64,000 nt of DNA from Hydrangea macrophylla (GCA_033977485.1 CM066991.1:28331850-28395849), one strand, 5' to 3'. Shown: positions 36,293 through 47,067, numbered from the stretch's first letter. The notes: a model not told the origin generated them from the sequence alone. A program made the numbers and translations.

Positions 36293-36428
36293 CTAGTTTA
36301 TACATAGGCCTAAGTCGTCTTAGGTTTTCATAGCAAAACATAGGTGTAGTTTGGGTGTCCTCAGTAGTTAGTTTATGGCTTTTTAAGATTAGTCCTAATA
36401 TTAGATAGTTTTCTCTAGTAAGGTCATC

Positions 36429-36536
36429 ATGGACCCATATATTGTTCTTGATGTTTATGGTGGACATTTGATCATTCCTGATTCCGTCGAGCCTGCCGAC
36501 TACAAGATGTATTATACAATGATAATGCACCATGCT
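36429..36536 (+). CDS. Element G leader ORF, start only (cut by C)
   Basis: The ATG at 36429 opens a frame reading MDPYIVLDVYGGHLIIPDSV and on to the C insertion at 36537 (36 codons, no stop). It resembles the start of the C leader ORF (MDP..., GGHL, P.S/AV). It lies about 140 bases after the PBS, before where gag would be. Function unknown; no known domain recognised. Confidence 0.55.
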
Positions 36537-37194
36537 TGTCATGCCCCGACGTAGCATAAATATGGAAAGCGTTTAATTTCCTTTATAGACCTGTAGGTCG
36601 TGACAGTTTGAAGGATCGATTCCGTCCCAAACGTCGAACAACATAAAACCATGATCAGAGTAAAGCAATCAAGACTTACAAAATTTTTTCTAACTTATTA
36701 CATATTACAATATGGGGTCAACTAAGGCACAAGCTGCCTTAAAACAAAACAATATCTATTGTCTATTATAGTCATCCTTATAACAAAATAGTTTATAACT
36801 TAAAACATAGGATATTGATAACAGTTTTTTCTTCCAAAAATAGCCATTCTCAGTTAGCGTAGTCATACGGCCCTGCGTAGTCATAACCTGAAAAGCCTGA
36901 ACACGAATGTCCAGGACGCATCAACGTTGTTAGCTTCAAGAAGCTGGTGAGTATTAAAAACATAACTTTGAATCTAACACATACTCATTAACCATTTTCC
37001 AATTCCCATTTAATTAAACAAGTTTATATTAAAGTAAGGAGTTCATTTTTAGAAAACAACCACAATATCATTTGAAAGATATAATATATATGTGACCGTG
37101 TATGAAAAGAATGCACCATCTCATCTTATCGACTCTTTTCTCTCGACAAACACAACAACCCACTATCTCACACCAGTATCCTTGTAATACTCCG

Positions 37195-37545
37195 ATAGCC
37201 ACACTTTAGCACAGGGGTGCCAGGGAATGTCCAGTTTGCCTCACACTTTGGTCCGGGGTACCAGGGAGTGTCCAATGCCTCACACTTTAGTACCTAATCC
37301 GCCTCGCAAATACTGGTGGTAACCTCACACAGTATCCAGACTCGGGTATCAGGGAGTGTCCGTAGGCCACACTTTAGCACTACCATGGGTGCCAGAGAAT
37401 GTCCAAGTTTGGCGTCACACACTTTAACGCTTCCATGGGCGTCAGGGATTGTCCAGTTTTGCCACCATCGCATTACAAAGATACTCTCACCGCAATCTCA
37501 ACACGTCACACTTTGGTACACAATTACCAGGGAGTGTCCACAACA
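37195..37545. repeat. CACACTTTAG/AGGGAGTGTCC array in C 3' LTR
   Basis: About seven units of CACACTTTAGCAC...CCAGGGAGTGTCC, often with CCATGGGTGCC or CGGGGTACC between the two blocks, spaced irregularly at 35-75 bases. The arms CACACT and AGTGT are inverted. Confidence 0.85.
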
Positions 37546-37857
37546 CAATCTCAACCACACACTCTTTTCCACACCAACCATTACTCTTTTCCACACTGCC
37601 CAACATTTACACTCACCATGCATGTACAACTGACTCCACATGTATGTCATGACACTTGAACAAAAGTAAAATGCTGAATTATAAGAACAACATACGTACG
37701 GGGATTGTTAAGTCGTAATACATCAGTTCAATCGTCCCAACATAACCAAATAGGTTTCTGTTTTAGTAAATTTCCCAAACAGAGCTTTAGAAGTTCATAA
37801 AACATCACCCAAAAAGTCCCTTAACATAAAATAAGCAAAATTTAGAAACTGTCAGAA

Positions 37858-38035
37858 GTCGCGCGCGGGCCGCTCGTGCGATTTGCCCATTTTTCCTTTT
37901 CTTTTATAAAATTTTTCTAATTGCCAGAATGCAGGAAGATCGCGCGCGCAGATCGCTTGCACGAGGGGTCACTTGCGCGGGCCGCTCGCGCGAGGGGTCA
38001 CTCGCGCGACCCTCGCTCGCGCGATAGCTAGCACG
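37858..38035. repeat. TCGCGCGA palindrome array in C LTR
   Basis: Repeated words GGGCCGCTCGTGCGA, GATCGCGCGCGCAGATCGC, GGGCCGCTCGCGCGAGGGG, TCACTCGCGCGACCC and TCGCTCGCGCGATAGC. The core TCGCGCGA and CTCGCGCGAG are palindromic. This island of CpG sits in AT-rich LTR sequence, at the place where D has its CAATCGATTG array. Confidence 0.85.
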
Positions 38036-39432
38036 AGTTTCAGCAGTGACTTCGTCTTCCTCGCTGGTTTTCCCCTGTTTCAGTTTTAAGGGGTCTTTTT
38101 GACCCATTTTGTAATTCCGATTTAAATATGACAAGTAATATATGGATTTCTTTGCTTTCTCACAAGGATTATGAATCTATGTTCAATTTAACAAGATTTA
38201 ATCCGTAGCTCTCCAATTCTATGAAAGACTAAAATATGACAACAACTTTATTTCTTATAAACTATTTCATATGAACGAATTATGTTCTAACACTTTAAAC
38301 ATTTCATCTATGATGTAACATCTTTCATAATCAACTCTAAAAACAAGGTTTGATTAAGGTTTGAAGAATTATGATTTTGAAGCTCAAGCTTCCATGGATG
38401 AAATTAGCAATGGTGGTTTATCAATACATACACACAATCAGTAACTAAGCATAAAATTACATTTAGAGTGAGTTTAAAATACTCACAGAGAATAGAGATT
38501 GAAGAATTGTTGAGAAGGAAAACAATATAGGAAAATTCAAACCCAAGCTTTGGCTATGGGGATTAAGCTTTCTCTCTCCAGAAATTTAAACTCTCAAGAT
38601 CTCTCTCTTTCTCTCTGTGTTTGTAAACCCAGAATGTAAATGAAATGGAGACTGAGATGAGAGTTAAATAGACTTCAATCTCTACAACTTGGGGACCAAG
38701 TAAATTCTAATATACTCAACAAATGGATTTAAATTAGTTAAACACATATATAAGATTTACACAGCACAAATATATAATGCATATACTTATATACACTATC
38801 AGATTTTGAAGGGGTAAGACACTATCAGATTTTGAAGGGGTAAGTTAGAGTAGTAGGGGTCAAAGTTAAGTTGTTTGGGAAATGAAGCTTAAAGGCATGT
38901 CTTAACACACACAAGAAAGGCATGGCCAAACAAGGCCTTATCCAATGATGAGTTACCATAAATGGAAAGTAAAGCAAGTGTCAAATCTTGCTTTACATCA
39001 CTTCCAAAATCTGTGGAAGTTTAATCTGGCACAGACAGTTTTGAACATAAACTGGTATTTTCACGGCTCGGTGTTCGTCACAAAAATACATAAAATTCAT
39101 TTTAACGTAGGAAATGATTTTCCGGTTTTATAAAAATATTGATTGAGTCAAAAGAAAATTTTTCCACCGTTTTGAAATGCAGTTTTAAATCCAACACAGG
39201 TATTACTAAAATTTATAAATTTACAATTTGGCCCCAAAAAGAATTTGAAACAAGTAATAAAATTCTAAACATGAGAATTGTAGATAAAAATGAAATCAGC
39301 AATACAGATTAAACATAGAAATTCAAAATGGATTTTAATATGTTAAATGCAAATACAAATAATTAGATGGAAATGCAGGTTATTACACCTTTCCTCCCTT
39401 AAACAGGATTTCGTCCTCGAAATCAAGACTAA

Positions 39433-40029
39433 CTAGTCCTGAAACAACTCCGGGTACTTTTTCCTCATCTCAGCTTCAACTTCCCAAGAGGCTTCATTCT
39501 CGTCATGGTGATTCCACTGAACCTTCACCAATGGAATATCTTTGTTCCTCAACTTCTTGATACTCTGATCTAAAATCTTCACGGGCCTCTCCTTGTTAGA
39601 AATGTTATGACTCGTCTCAATATCGTCATAACTAACCACGTGCAAAGGGTCTCGTATGTACTTTCTCAGCATACTAACATGAAATACATTGTGAACCCCG
39701 GACATCTTCGGTGGTAGTTCCAGTCGATATGCCACTTTCCCGACACGTTCCAGAATCTCAAACGGTCCGATGAAACGCAGAGCCAATTTCCCTCTCTTGA
39801 GACCAAAGCATACTACTCCTCGGGTCGGTGAAACCTTAAGAAGTACGTGATCTCCAACATTGAACTCCAAATCTTTTCGGTGTCGATCAGCGTAACTCTT
39901 GTACCGGCTCTGTGCGGTTCTCATTCTTTCCTTGACCAAAGAAATCTTTTCGTTGGTTTCTCTAACCAAATATGGTCCCAACAATTCTGTGTCTCCCACC
40001 TCTGCCCAACACAATGGAGAATGACATGG
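39433..40029 (-). pseudogene. Element C integrase C-terminus with chromodomain
   Basis: The 193-residue frame ends at 39433. It contains LKRGKLALRFIGPFEILERV, LPPKMSGVHNVFHVSMLRKY, and a chromodomain-like end (ILDQSIKKLRNKDIPLVKVQ, EASWEVEAEMRKKYPELF). The aromatic/acidic pattern W...EASWE fits the Tekay-type CHD, thought to recognise heterochromatin during integration. A frame break separates it from the integrase core (stop about 40027-40029). Confidence 0.85.
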
Positions 40030-40972
40030 TCATCCGTATAATGCTTCGAACGGAGCCATCCCGATACTCGTGTGATAACTGTTGTTATAGGCAAACTCGA
40101 CCAAAGGCAAGTGTGTCTCCCAAGATTCTTCGAAATCAATAACACAAGACTTAAGCATATCTTCCATGATCTGATTAACACGCTCAGTTTGCCCATCTGT
40201 GTGAGGGTGGAAAGCAGTACTCATCTTGAGCGAGGTTCCCATATCTTCTTGCAGACTTTCCCAAAATCCAGAAGTAAAACGCGAGTCACAATCTGACACA
40301 ATTGACACAGGTGCACCATGAAGTCGCACAACTTGTTATATATATATATCCGGCTCATCTTCTTTACCGGGTATGTCATACTATAAGCAATGAAATGAGC
40401 AGACTTCGTCAATCGATCCACGTTTTCCCAAATGGCATCATGATTCTGCTGTGATCGAGGCAATCCTACTACAAAATCCATGGTTATGTGCTCCCACTTC
40501 CAACCTGGGACAGGTAGCGGTTGCAACAATCCTGACGGTCTCTGATGTTTGGCTTTGACTTGTTGACACGTCAAACACTTGGATACAAATTCGGCCACAT
40601 CCTTCTTCATACCTTCCACCAGAAATTTCTTTTCAAATCCTTGTACATTTTCGTCCCTCCTGGGTGAACTATATATTTTGACTTATGTGCTTCTGCCAGA
40701 ATATCATTTCTCAAATTCCCACAGTCTGGTACATATAATCTGTCTCTACATCGATACTCTCCGTCACTTCCTACCTTCCATTTTGTGGGATCTTTTTTTG
40801 ACATCTTCACAAACCACGCTTGAAACTTCTCATCTCCTTTCTGAGTTCCAATAATATGGTCGATAAGAACATGCTGTAGGATAAGACATCCGAAAAGTTG
40901 TCCTTCTCCTTCTTCAGCACTCTGTACATCGAACTTCGCCAACGTCTCTAATGCTCGCCATTCTCTAACCAT
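40030..40972 (-). pseudogene. Element C integrase core
   Basis: Two overlapping frames. 40972-40221 holds the zinc-finger region (EAHKSKYIVHPGGTKMYKDL, CLTCQQVKAKHQ) and the first catalytic Asp (HITMDFVVGLP). 40329-40030 holds the second Asp (IVSDCDSRFTS) and the Glu (HTDGQTERVNQ). A frame shift around 40330-40345 lies in a TATATATATA stretch. HHCC and DDE residues appear present, but the gene is not continuous. Confidence 0.9.
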
Positions 40973-41030
40973 TAAGGAGGCGATCGTCTCACGAATCTAC
41001 CGACTCAAAGCATCGGCGACCACATTAGCT

Positions 41031-42128
41031 TTACCGGGGTGGTACTTTACCGGGGTGGTACTCTAATGTGAAGTCGTAATCTTTGATCAGCTTCATCCAT
41101 TTGCGTTGTCTCATGTTCAACTCTATCTGTGTGAACAAATATTTCAGACTCTTGTGATCGGAGAATAAATCAAACTTCTCACCGTAGAGATAGTGTCTCC
41201 AAATCTTGAGTGTGAATACTACTGCCGCCAACTCCAAATCATGAATGGGATAGTTGAACTCATTCGACTTCAGCTGTTTGGATCTATAAGCGATAACTCT
41301 ACCATCTTGCATATGTACACACCCTAGTCCTTGATATGACGCGTCACTAAAGATAGTGAACTTCTCATCAGGCTTGGGTATTGCTAGTACCGGTGCGGTA
41401 GTGAGTCTCTCTTTCAACTCTAGAAAGGCGCGTTCATGCTTCTTTGTCTAGTTGAACTTCAAATTCTTCTTCGTCAACCCAGTTAATGGTGCAGCTATTT
41501 TGGAGAATCCCTCAACAAATCTCTGGTAATAGCCGGCGAGTCCAAGAAAACTTCTAACCTCTATAGGGTTGCTCGGCCTAACCCAGTTTGACACAGCATC
41601 TGTCTTGGACGAATCCACAGAAATTCCTTGAGATGACATCTTGTGTCCCAAAAATTTCACTTCTTGCAACCAGAACTCACACTTACTAAACTTGGCATAC
41701 AAGTGGTGGTCCTTGAGCGTCTGCATCACAATTCGTAGGTGTTGCTTGTGTTCTTCTGCTGACTTAGAATAGATCAAAATGTCATCAATGAAGACGATGA
41801 CAAACTGATCCAAATAAGGCTTGAACACTCTGTTCATCAGATCCATAAACACTGCTGGGGCATTCGTTATTCCAAACGGCATTACCAAAAACTCATAATG
41901 ACCATATCGGGTTCTGAACGCAGTCTTAGGTATATCTTCCTTCCGTACCCTCAACTGATGATATCTCGACCTTAGGTCTATTTTGGAAAATGTCGTAGCT
42001 CCTTGTAGTTGATCAAATAAGTCATCGATCTGAGGCAAGGGATACTTATTCTTGATAGTCACGCGGTTTAGTTCTCTATAATCGATACACAACCTGAGCG
42101 TCCCATTCTTCTTCTTCACAAATAACAC
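41031..42128 (-). pseudogene. Element C reverse transcriptase and RNaseH
   Basis: The frame 42128-41448 is [42 protein letters not shown] and the catalytic FIDDILIYS. After an in-frame stop (41448-41450) the RNaseH continues in the same frame: [47 protein letters not shown]. It ends in a short tandem duplication of TACCGGGGTGGTACT (41034-41067) that breaks the frame. Confidence 0.9.
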
Positions 42129-42280
42129 CGATACTCCCTAAGGCGATGTACTTGGACGTACAAAACCTAGGTTCTCGAGCTCTTAAACTTGTTCCTTCAA
42201 TTCCAACAGTTCAGTGGGGGCCATTCTGTAGGGGACCTTGGTGATCAGAATAGTACCCGATATAAGTTCAAAATAGAACT

Positions 42281-43040
42281 CTACTCGGGCAACAAACCAA
42301 AAATGTCTTGAAATACTTCCTCAAAGTCCTTGACTACAGGTATAGGCAATGCTGTCGCTTCTGTACTGACGACTTCGATGTTTGCCAAACATCTGGTGAG
42401 GAACATATCTCCCGAAGGGTTACATTGAAAATCAAAGGGTTGATTCTCGTTGTCAGGGAATGTAATTCTCTTCCTTGCACAATCCAGCTTCGCTTGATTT
42501 TGAGAGAGCCAATCCATTCCTAGGATTATGTCAAACTCCTTCATTGATAGGACAATTAGCCTTGCAGGGATTTCACGGTCTCCTAGCCGTAAAGGAAAAT
42601 CCTTGCACACGTGTCCTAATCTGACTGCAGCTCCTAATGGCGAGGTAGCCCTCAAAGCTTTCTCTAAACGATAAGGTAAGATGCCCAATCTCCAAATAGT
42701 ATTAACAGATATGAATGAAAGTGCAGCACCCGTATCAAATAACACTTTAACTTGGGAGTTAAACAAAGTCAAAGTACCTTCCACTACTTGCTGATCAGGT
42801 TGAGCTTCTCCATAATCTCCTTCTTCATAAATAGTTCTGTCATATGCAGCAGCATCTGGGATAACAATATTCAAGCGAGTCTGATTCTATTGACCATACG
42901 TCACCTACTTAGGAGCAGTACAAAACTTGCTGATGTGACCTGGTTTGCCACAGTTGTAGCAGACTATGCCTCACTGAGCAGCACGCCTTGGTGCCTTGCA
43001 ATCTCGAGCCGGATGACCGGGGTTGCCACAGTTGAAACAT
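42281..43040 (-). pseudogene. Element C zinc knuckles and aspartic protease
   Basis: Upstream (43040-42900) two knuckles of the type CFNCGNPGHPARDC and CYNCGKPGHISKFC are readable, with stops between them. The frame 42874-42281 is the protease: VLFDTGAALSFIS (DTGA active site), LPYRLEKALRATSPLGAAV and IILGMDWLSQN. A frame change separates it from RT. Confidence 0.85.
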
Positions 43041-43302
43041 TTCCCAGCACTACTTCCTTCATCAACTCGAGGTTGAGTCGGATAGATGATAGCTTGGGTC
43101 TTCTTATTTTCGTCAAAATTCCTCTTCTGCCCTTGGGTATGATTCATTGGTGGTCTATCCCCAAAATTACCCCTCTGAGGCGGTCAAAATTCGAATTGCT
43201 TCCGATTCACTCGAGCATCTTCTTCCAAATCAGTGGCCAAGCTGACTAGTCCTTTGAAAGACTTATCTAGGTGGTCGAGAATTAGGTGACGAATTTGCAA
43301 TG

Positions 43303-43875
43303 TCAGCCCTTGGTTATACTTACGGATCCTCTTTTCTTCGGTATCCACCATATGAGGGGCAAACCGAGATAGCCTTTCAAACTGAGTAGTGTACTCTTGT
43401 ACCGACTTAGTCCCTGAGTCAAATCCATGAATTCTTTATCCCTTCTGTGCCTTTCTGTAGCCGGGAAATACTTTTCTAGAAACCTCCCCTTAAATGCAGT
43501 CCATGTCATTCTCATCACAGCTTCATTCCCGATGGTAGCTATGACTGAATCCTACCAATCTGCGGCGGCATCGGTTAACTGAAAGGTAGCTAACCTCCTC
43601 TTGTCCATCTCGTTGCATTGCATACAGTCCATCTGTCTTAACCACTGTTCCTCTTTCCATGGTTCTGCAGTACCCGCAAACAGCTTGGGCCTTAGCGCAC
43701 GGAATCTCTCTAGCAGCTTATCTCCAGTCTGATGGCCTCGTCGGTTATCATTCGTATTACTGATTCTTTCTAAATGTCTGAAAAATGCTTCGAACATCCC
43801 CGTAGGATCTGCAGTCTCAGGTGCTCTCTCGATCAAATTCCTGTCCCTCCTGGGTCTCCCAGCCATTCTATGCAT
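43303..43875 (-). pseudogene. Element C gag N-terminal and core
   Basis: The frame starts at 43875 (a second Met four codons in, MAGRPRRDRNL). It reads the gag core (LLERFRALRPKLFAGTAEPW, EEQWLRQMDCMQC, FQLTDAAADW), then a TAG at 43552-43554, then continues in frame with RMTWTAFKGRFLEKYFPATE. A frame shift follows MDLTQG. This is the Ty3-type gag (retrotrans_gag) core. Confidence 0.85.
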
Positions 43876-44175
43876 GATAGTGATAGGGGAATGAGAAACA
43901 TGTATGAAGTAGTACTATGAAGTAATTTAAATGATGACAACATTCAAAAGAGTATATTTTATATATAACTTCTTATCAAGTCGATACAAAAAGCGTGTAT
44001 GATCAGGTCAATGCCTACCCTATCTATATGGGTTAGGACACATATGTCCATGCAAGAGTTAATGCCAAAAATGGGGTTATTGCCCTATACTCTAATGCAT
44101 GTAATTAAAGTTTGCAAAAAGAGGTAGAGCTAATAGTCAAAAGTAGTTAATATGTACAAAATCATATCTAGAATG

Positions 44176-44796
44176 TCAATCGTCTCCATAAGCAGCTATC
44201 AGGAGATCTAGCGAGTTGACGGGGCAAAATCGCTGAACAAGGAACGGGCCCACCAAATCAAAATCAGAGCTCTGAGAGGTCGACGAGGAAGCAGACGTTG
44301 GGGCATTTGCCTCAACTGGCACCTCCTTAGGTAGAACTAGCTCAAGTTCTAGCTCCTCCTCGAGCTCAACGGTGAGATCATCTAGACCTATGCCATCCTC
44401 TACATCCTCTCCACCTACTGGAACCAAATGAATAACCTCAGCATCGTCCTCGGCGATGGGAACCACTGGCAGAGGCATCTATAGCTGTGCGAGATGAGCA
44501 TGCACAACCTGGATCTCAAAGGGAAAATAGAGGGCATCAATATCAACTAGTCTCAGAATCTCAACTAGCACTAAACGCTGAGCCTCCGCAAAATAGCGTA
44601 TGTCAAGGCAAATATGTGTCAAATCAACTATCCCTACCATGTGAATCTAGTGCCACAGATCTAATACTATAGTCGTCGTGGCCAGCTGCTCAATGGCAGT
44701 GTGATATAAATCGAGAAAAGCTGGGACTACTGCCCCGGGAGTCACCAAATGTCCTCCAAACCCATCTGGTACGTAGAACGGCTGAGCTGGGTCCAT
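44176..44796 (-). pseudogene. Element C leader ORF between PBS and gag
   Basis: The ATG at 44796 opens a frame of about 206 codons: MDPAQPFYVPDGFGGHLVTP..., then a mixed helical-looking stretch, then an acidic tail (VELEEELELELVLPKEV) and an S/T-rich end. Two TAG codons interrupt it, one after ...VLDLWH (about 44646-44648) and one before MPLPVV (44479-44481). Its first 35 residues resemble the G leader ORF at 36429. It is 180 bases downstream of the PBS and 300 upstream of gag, on the same strand. I know no named family for it. Confidence 0.6.
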
Positions 44797-44977
44797 ACCT
44801 GATAAAAAGGGTACTAACTTAAATCAGGAAAGAGAGAATCTTAGGCGTTTGGGTTCTGAGTCTATCCTCCCTGTCGTATCATCGGGTATGTGAAGCTTAA
44901 GCTAACAGATCGTGGAATCGGGTCTAAATTGATAAACCCTAACCTGGCTAAACTGTCTTGAGATAGATAAATGACCT

Positions 44978-44990
44978 GGCTCTGATACCA
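44978..44990 (-). promoter_or_regulatory. Primer-binding site of C (initiator tRNA-Met)
   Basis: TGGTATCAGAGCC on the minus strand, eight bases inside the 5' LTR end at 44999. Same site as in D and G. Confidence 0.9.
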
Positions 44991-44998
44991 CTTAATCT

Positions 44999-45416
44999 TG
45001 TCACGCCCCGACGTAGCATAAATATGGAAAGCATCGAATTTCCTTTATGGACCCGTAGGTCACGACAGTTTGAAGGATCGATTCCATCCCGAACGTCGAA
45101 CAACATAAAACCATGATTAGAGTAAAGCAATCAAGACTTATAAATATTTTTCTAACTTATTACATATTACAATACGGGGTCAACTAAGGTACAAGCCGCC
45201 TTAAAACAAAACAATATCTATTGTCTATTACAGTCATCCTTATAACAAAACAGTTTATAACTTAAAACATAGGATATTGATAACAGTTTTGTCTTCCAAA
45301 AACAGCCATTCTCAGTTAGCGTAGTCATACGGCCCCGCGTAGTCATAACCTGAAAAGCCTGAACAAGAATGCCCAGGACGCATCAACGTCGTTAGCTTCA
45401 AGAAGTTGGTGAGTAT
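44999..45416 (-). repeat. Element C 5' LTR, first part
   Basis: In sense it ends CGGGGCGTGACA. It matches 36537-36954 closely. It stops at AGTAT (45412-45416), the target duplicated by B, and resumes at 59930. Confidence 0.9.
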
Positions 45417-45669
45417 TGCAAAGCGGGGGTATTTGTAAAATACAACCGCGCTAAAAGGAAGAATTGTATTAATTTTTATCACAACTTCCCATGTTATCCG
45501 CAATTTGCATTACAAGGCTAATTTTTATACAATATGATTAATCTATGATAAGTTGTATTGTTTTAGCTGTTGTTTGTGCAGATTACTGCTGTGTGGACTA
45601 AACAGATGAACATCAGAATAAATGGAATGCTGGAATGCAAACAAAAGAAGTCAAAGCTAAAATGTGAAG

Positions 45670-45782
45670 TTCGATCGCTCTAAGAAGGTTCGATCGATCG
45701 AAGGTTCGATCGCTCGAAGAGAGTCGAAGCGCTTGAAGATCAAGGGTTCGATCGATCGAAAGCAGTTCGATCGATCGAACGG
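45670..45782. repeat. GATCGATC palindrome cluster 1, B 5' LTR (U3)
   Basis: Units in order: TTCGATCGCTCTAA, TTCGATCGATCGAA, TTCGATCGCTCGAA, GTCGAAGCGCTTGAA, TTCGATCGATCGAA and TTCGATCGATCGAAC. The last unit ends about 70 bases upstream of the TATA-like box. Confidence 0.95.
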
Positions 45783-45848
45783 GGTATTTCCAGTAACATT
45801 TGCATGCGCAGCAGAATGCGGGTTTTAACCCTAGTGCCTTAGGTTTTC

Positions 45849-45856
45849 TATTTATA
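45849..45856 (+). promoter_or_regulatory. TATA-like box of LTR B
   Basis: TATTTATA within TTCTATTTATATGCG. It is conserved in position in A (minus, 2855-2864). About 15-25 bases downstream lies a conserved GTCC/GGAC hairpin, so transcription probably starts near it. The copy in the 3' LTR is at about 58730-58737. Confidence 0.6.
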
Positions 45857-46206
45857 TGCGTTTTGTACACGTCCATAAGGACGCCCACTTTTACATTTTA
45901 ACAGTTTAGAGAGAGAGATAGAGAGTTGTGTTGGTTTTTTGTAGGTTTTTCATATTGTGGATTGGATTTCTTGAAGTTTATACAAGTATCTTTCATTCCA
46001 GGTTACATATTTATTGCTTATTCATATTCTGCACGTGTTAGACGTAGTTAAATCGTTTGTTTTACAGTGTTGCACGCTAGGTAGTTATAAAACCATTGTT
46101 TTTAGATTTTTCATGAATAACTCACAATCAAACAAGGTATTAATATTTTCTTACGTTAAAAATCAATCCTCGACACTCCAGACGATGTCTGAGTAGTCCC
46201 AGGTTG

Positions 46207-46233
46207 GGAGATCACGATGAAACAGTGATCTCC
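46207..46233 (+). other. Conserved 9-bp stem-loop in the Athila-type LTR
   Basis: GGAGATCAC, a 9-base loop, then GTGATCTCC. The perfect stem also occurs in K (22666-22692) and in the B 3' LTR (59088-59114); in A it is 8 bp (2467-2490), with one mismatch in the 5' LTR copy. It lies just before palindrome cluster 2 and within the expected transcript. Confidence 0.75.
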
Positions 46234-46265
46234 AGCCTCTGCCATGCAGCAGAATAATCGCTGTG

Positions 46266-46384
46266 TTCGATCGATCGAAGTCAGTTCGATCGATCGAACC
46301 AGAGACAGTCAATCGATCGAAGTCAGTTCGATCGATTGAGGGATGAAGGTCTTCGATCGATCGAAAGCGCGTCGATCGATCGAA
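46266..46384. repeat. GATCGATC palindrome cluster 2, B 5' LTR (R/U5)
   Basis: Six units: TTCGATCGATCGAA twice, TCAATCGATCGAA, TTCGATCGATTGA, TTCGATCGATCGAA and GTCGATCGATCGAAC, with GTCAG or GTC spacers recurring. Confidence 0.95.
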
Positions 46385-47049
46385 CTCTCGGATTCTTGAG
46401 GATGTTCCCTGCAGTATTCCAGGACTTTTTGTTTTAGGACTTGTTATCATTCTGTCCCAAATAAATGCTCAGTCTGTCAAAACAGTTTTAAAACTAAGGC
46501 CCTAAGGCATTTTCTTTCAATATATTTTGCAAATCATCTTCAATGCTAACACCATTGAGGATGCGAGTCTTAACTATTGAATTAAACCGCTTTTGTGTAT
46601 TTCAATTTAACTGTGATGATATGGTCCCGGTCATGAAAGGGCCATGGATTATTTATTTTTAGAGGAATACGGAAAACTGTAGGTAATATGCTCCATTGTG
46701 CTTCAAGGTAAATGCATGGTAGATGGCTAGGTTACTGCGGATTCGTGTAATCCCAACACTTTCTTTCTAAAGTTAAACACCCTAATTTTAAGTACTGTTT
46801 GAATTAGTTAGTTAGATTGTTTAGTTAATTTTAATTATTTTCATTAGTAATCCTAGTTTGTGGAACTTTGTGTTCTGCACCATCATTCAATCTTAGTATT
46901 TTATTTTGTTTTCTTTAGAGGTTAGTCTAATTCGATAGGTCAACACCTTCCCTGTGGGATCGACCTGGTCTTACCAGATATTACTTGCACGTCTACCTAT
47001 ACTTGGGTATTGCACAAGAGCGCACAAGAAAATTCTCGTGTCAAGTTTT

Positions 47050-47067
47050 TGGCGCCGTTGCCGGGGA
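47050..47067 (+). promoter_or_regulatory. Primer-binding site of B (tRNA-Asp)
   Basis: TGGCGCCGTTGCCGGGGA starts six bases after the LTR end. Identical to the PBS of A. Confidence 0.92.

Larger units (their letters stand above)
36537..39387 (-). repeat. Element C 3' LTR (2851 bp)
   Basis: In sense it starts TGTAATAACCTGC and ends CGGGGCATGACA. It contains a foldback repeat array (37195-37545), a CG-palindrome array (37858-38035), a sense-strand TATA-like TCTATTTAAC (about 38665-38675) and CT-rich runs after it. ORFs at 37316-37659 in the array are translations of repeats. Confidence 0.9.
45417..47043 (+). repeat. Element B 5' LTR
   Basis: TGCAAAGCGGGGG...CTCGTGTCA. It contains palindrome cluster 1 (45670-45782), a TATA-like box in TCTATTTATATGC (about 45849-45856), a small hairpin GTCC-ATAA-GGAC (45871-45882), a 9-bp stem-loop (46207-46233) and palindrome cluster 2 (46266-46384). 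Confidence 0.97.

Noticed and set aside
37316..37659. Overlapping plus-strand ORFs in the C LTR and the same at 60362-60636 and 28098-28334
   Set aside because: Translations of the CACACTTTAG/AGGGAGTGTCC array. All three frames are open over the same repeat.
45670..46384. CRISPR-like look of short palindromic repeats with spacers
   Set aside because: The repeats are 14 bp and the spacers are uneven and partly alike. The sequence is plant nuclear DNA inside LTRs and no cas genes are present.
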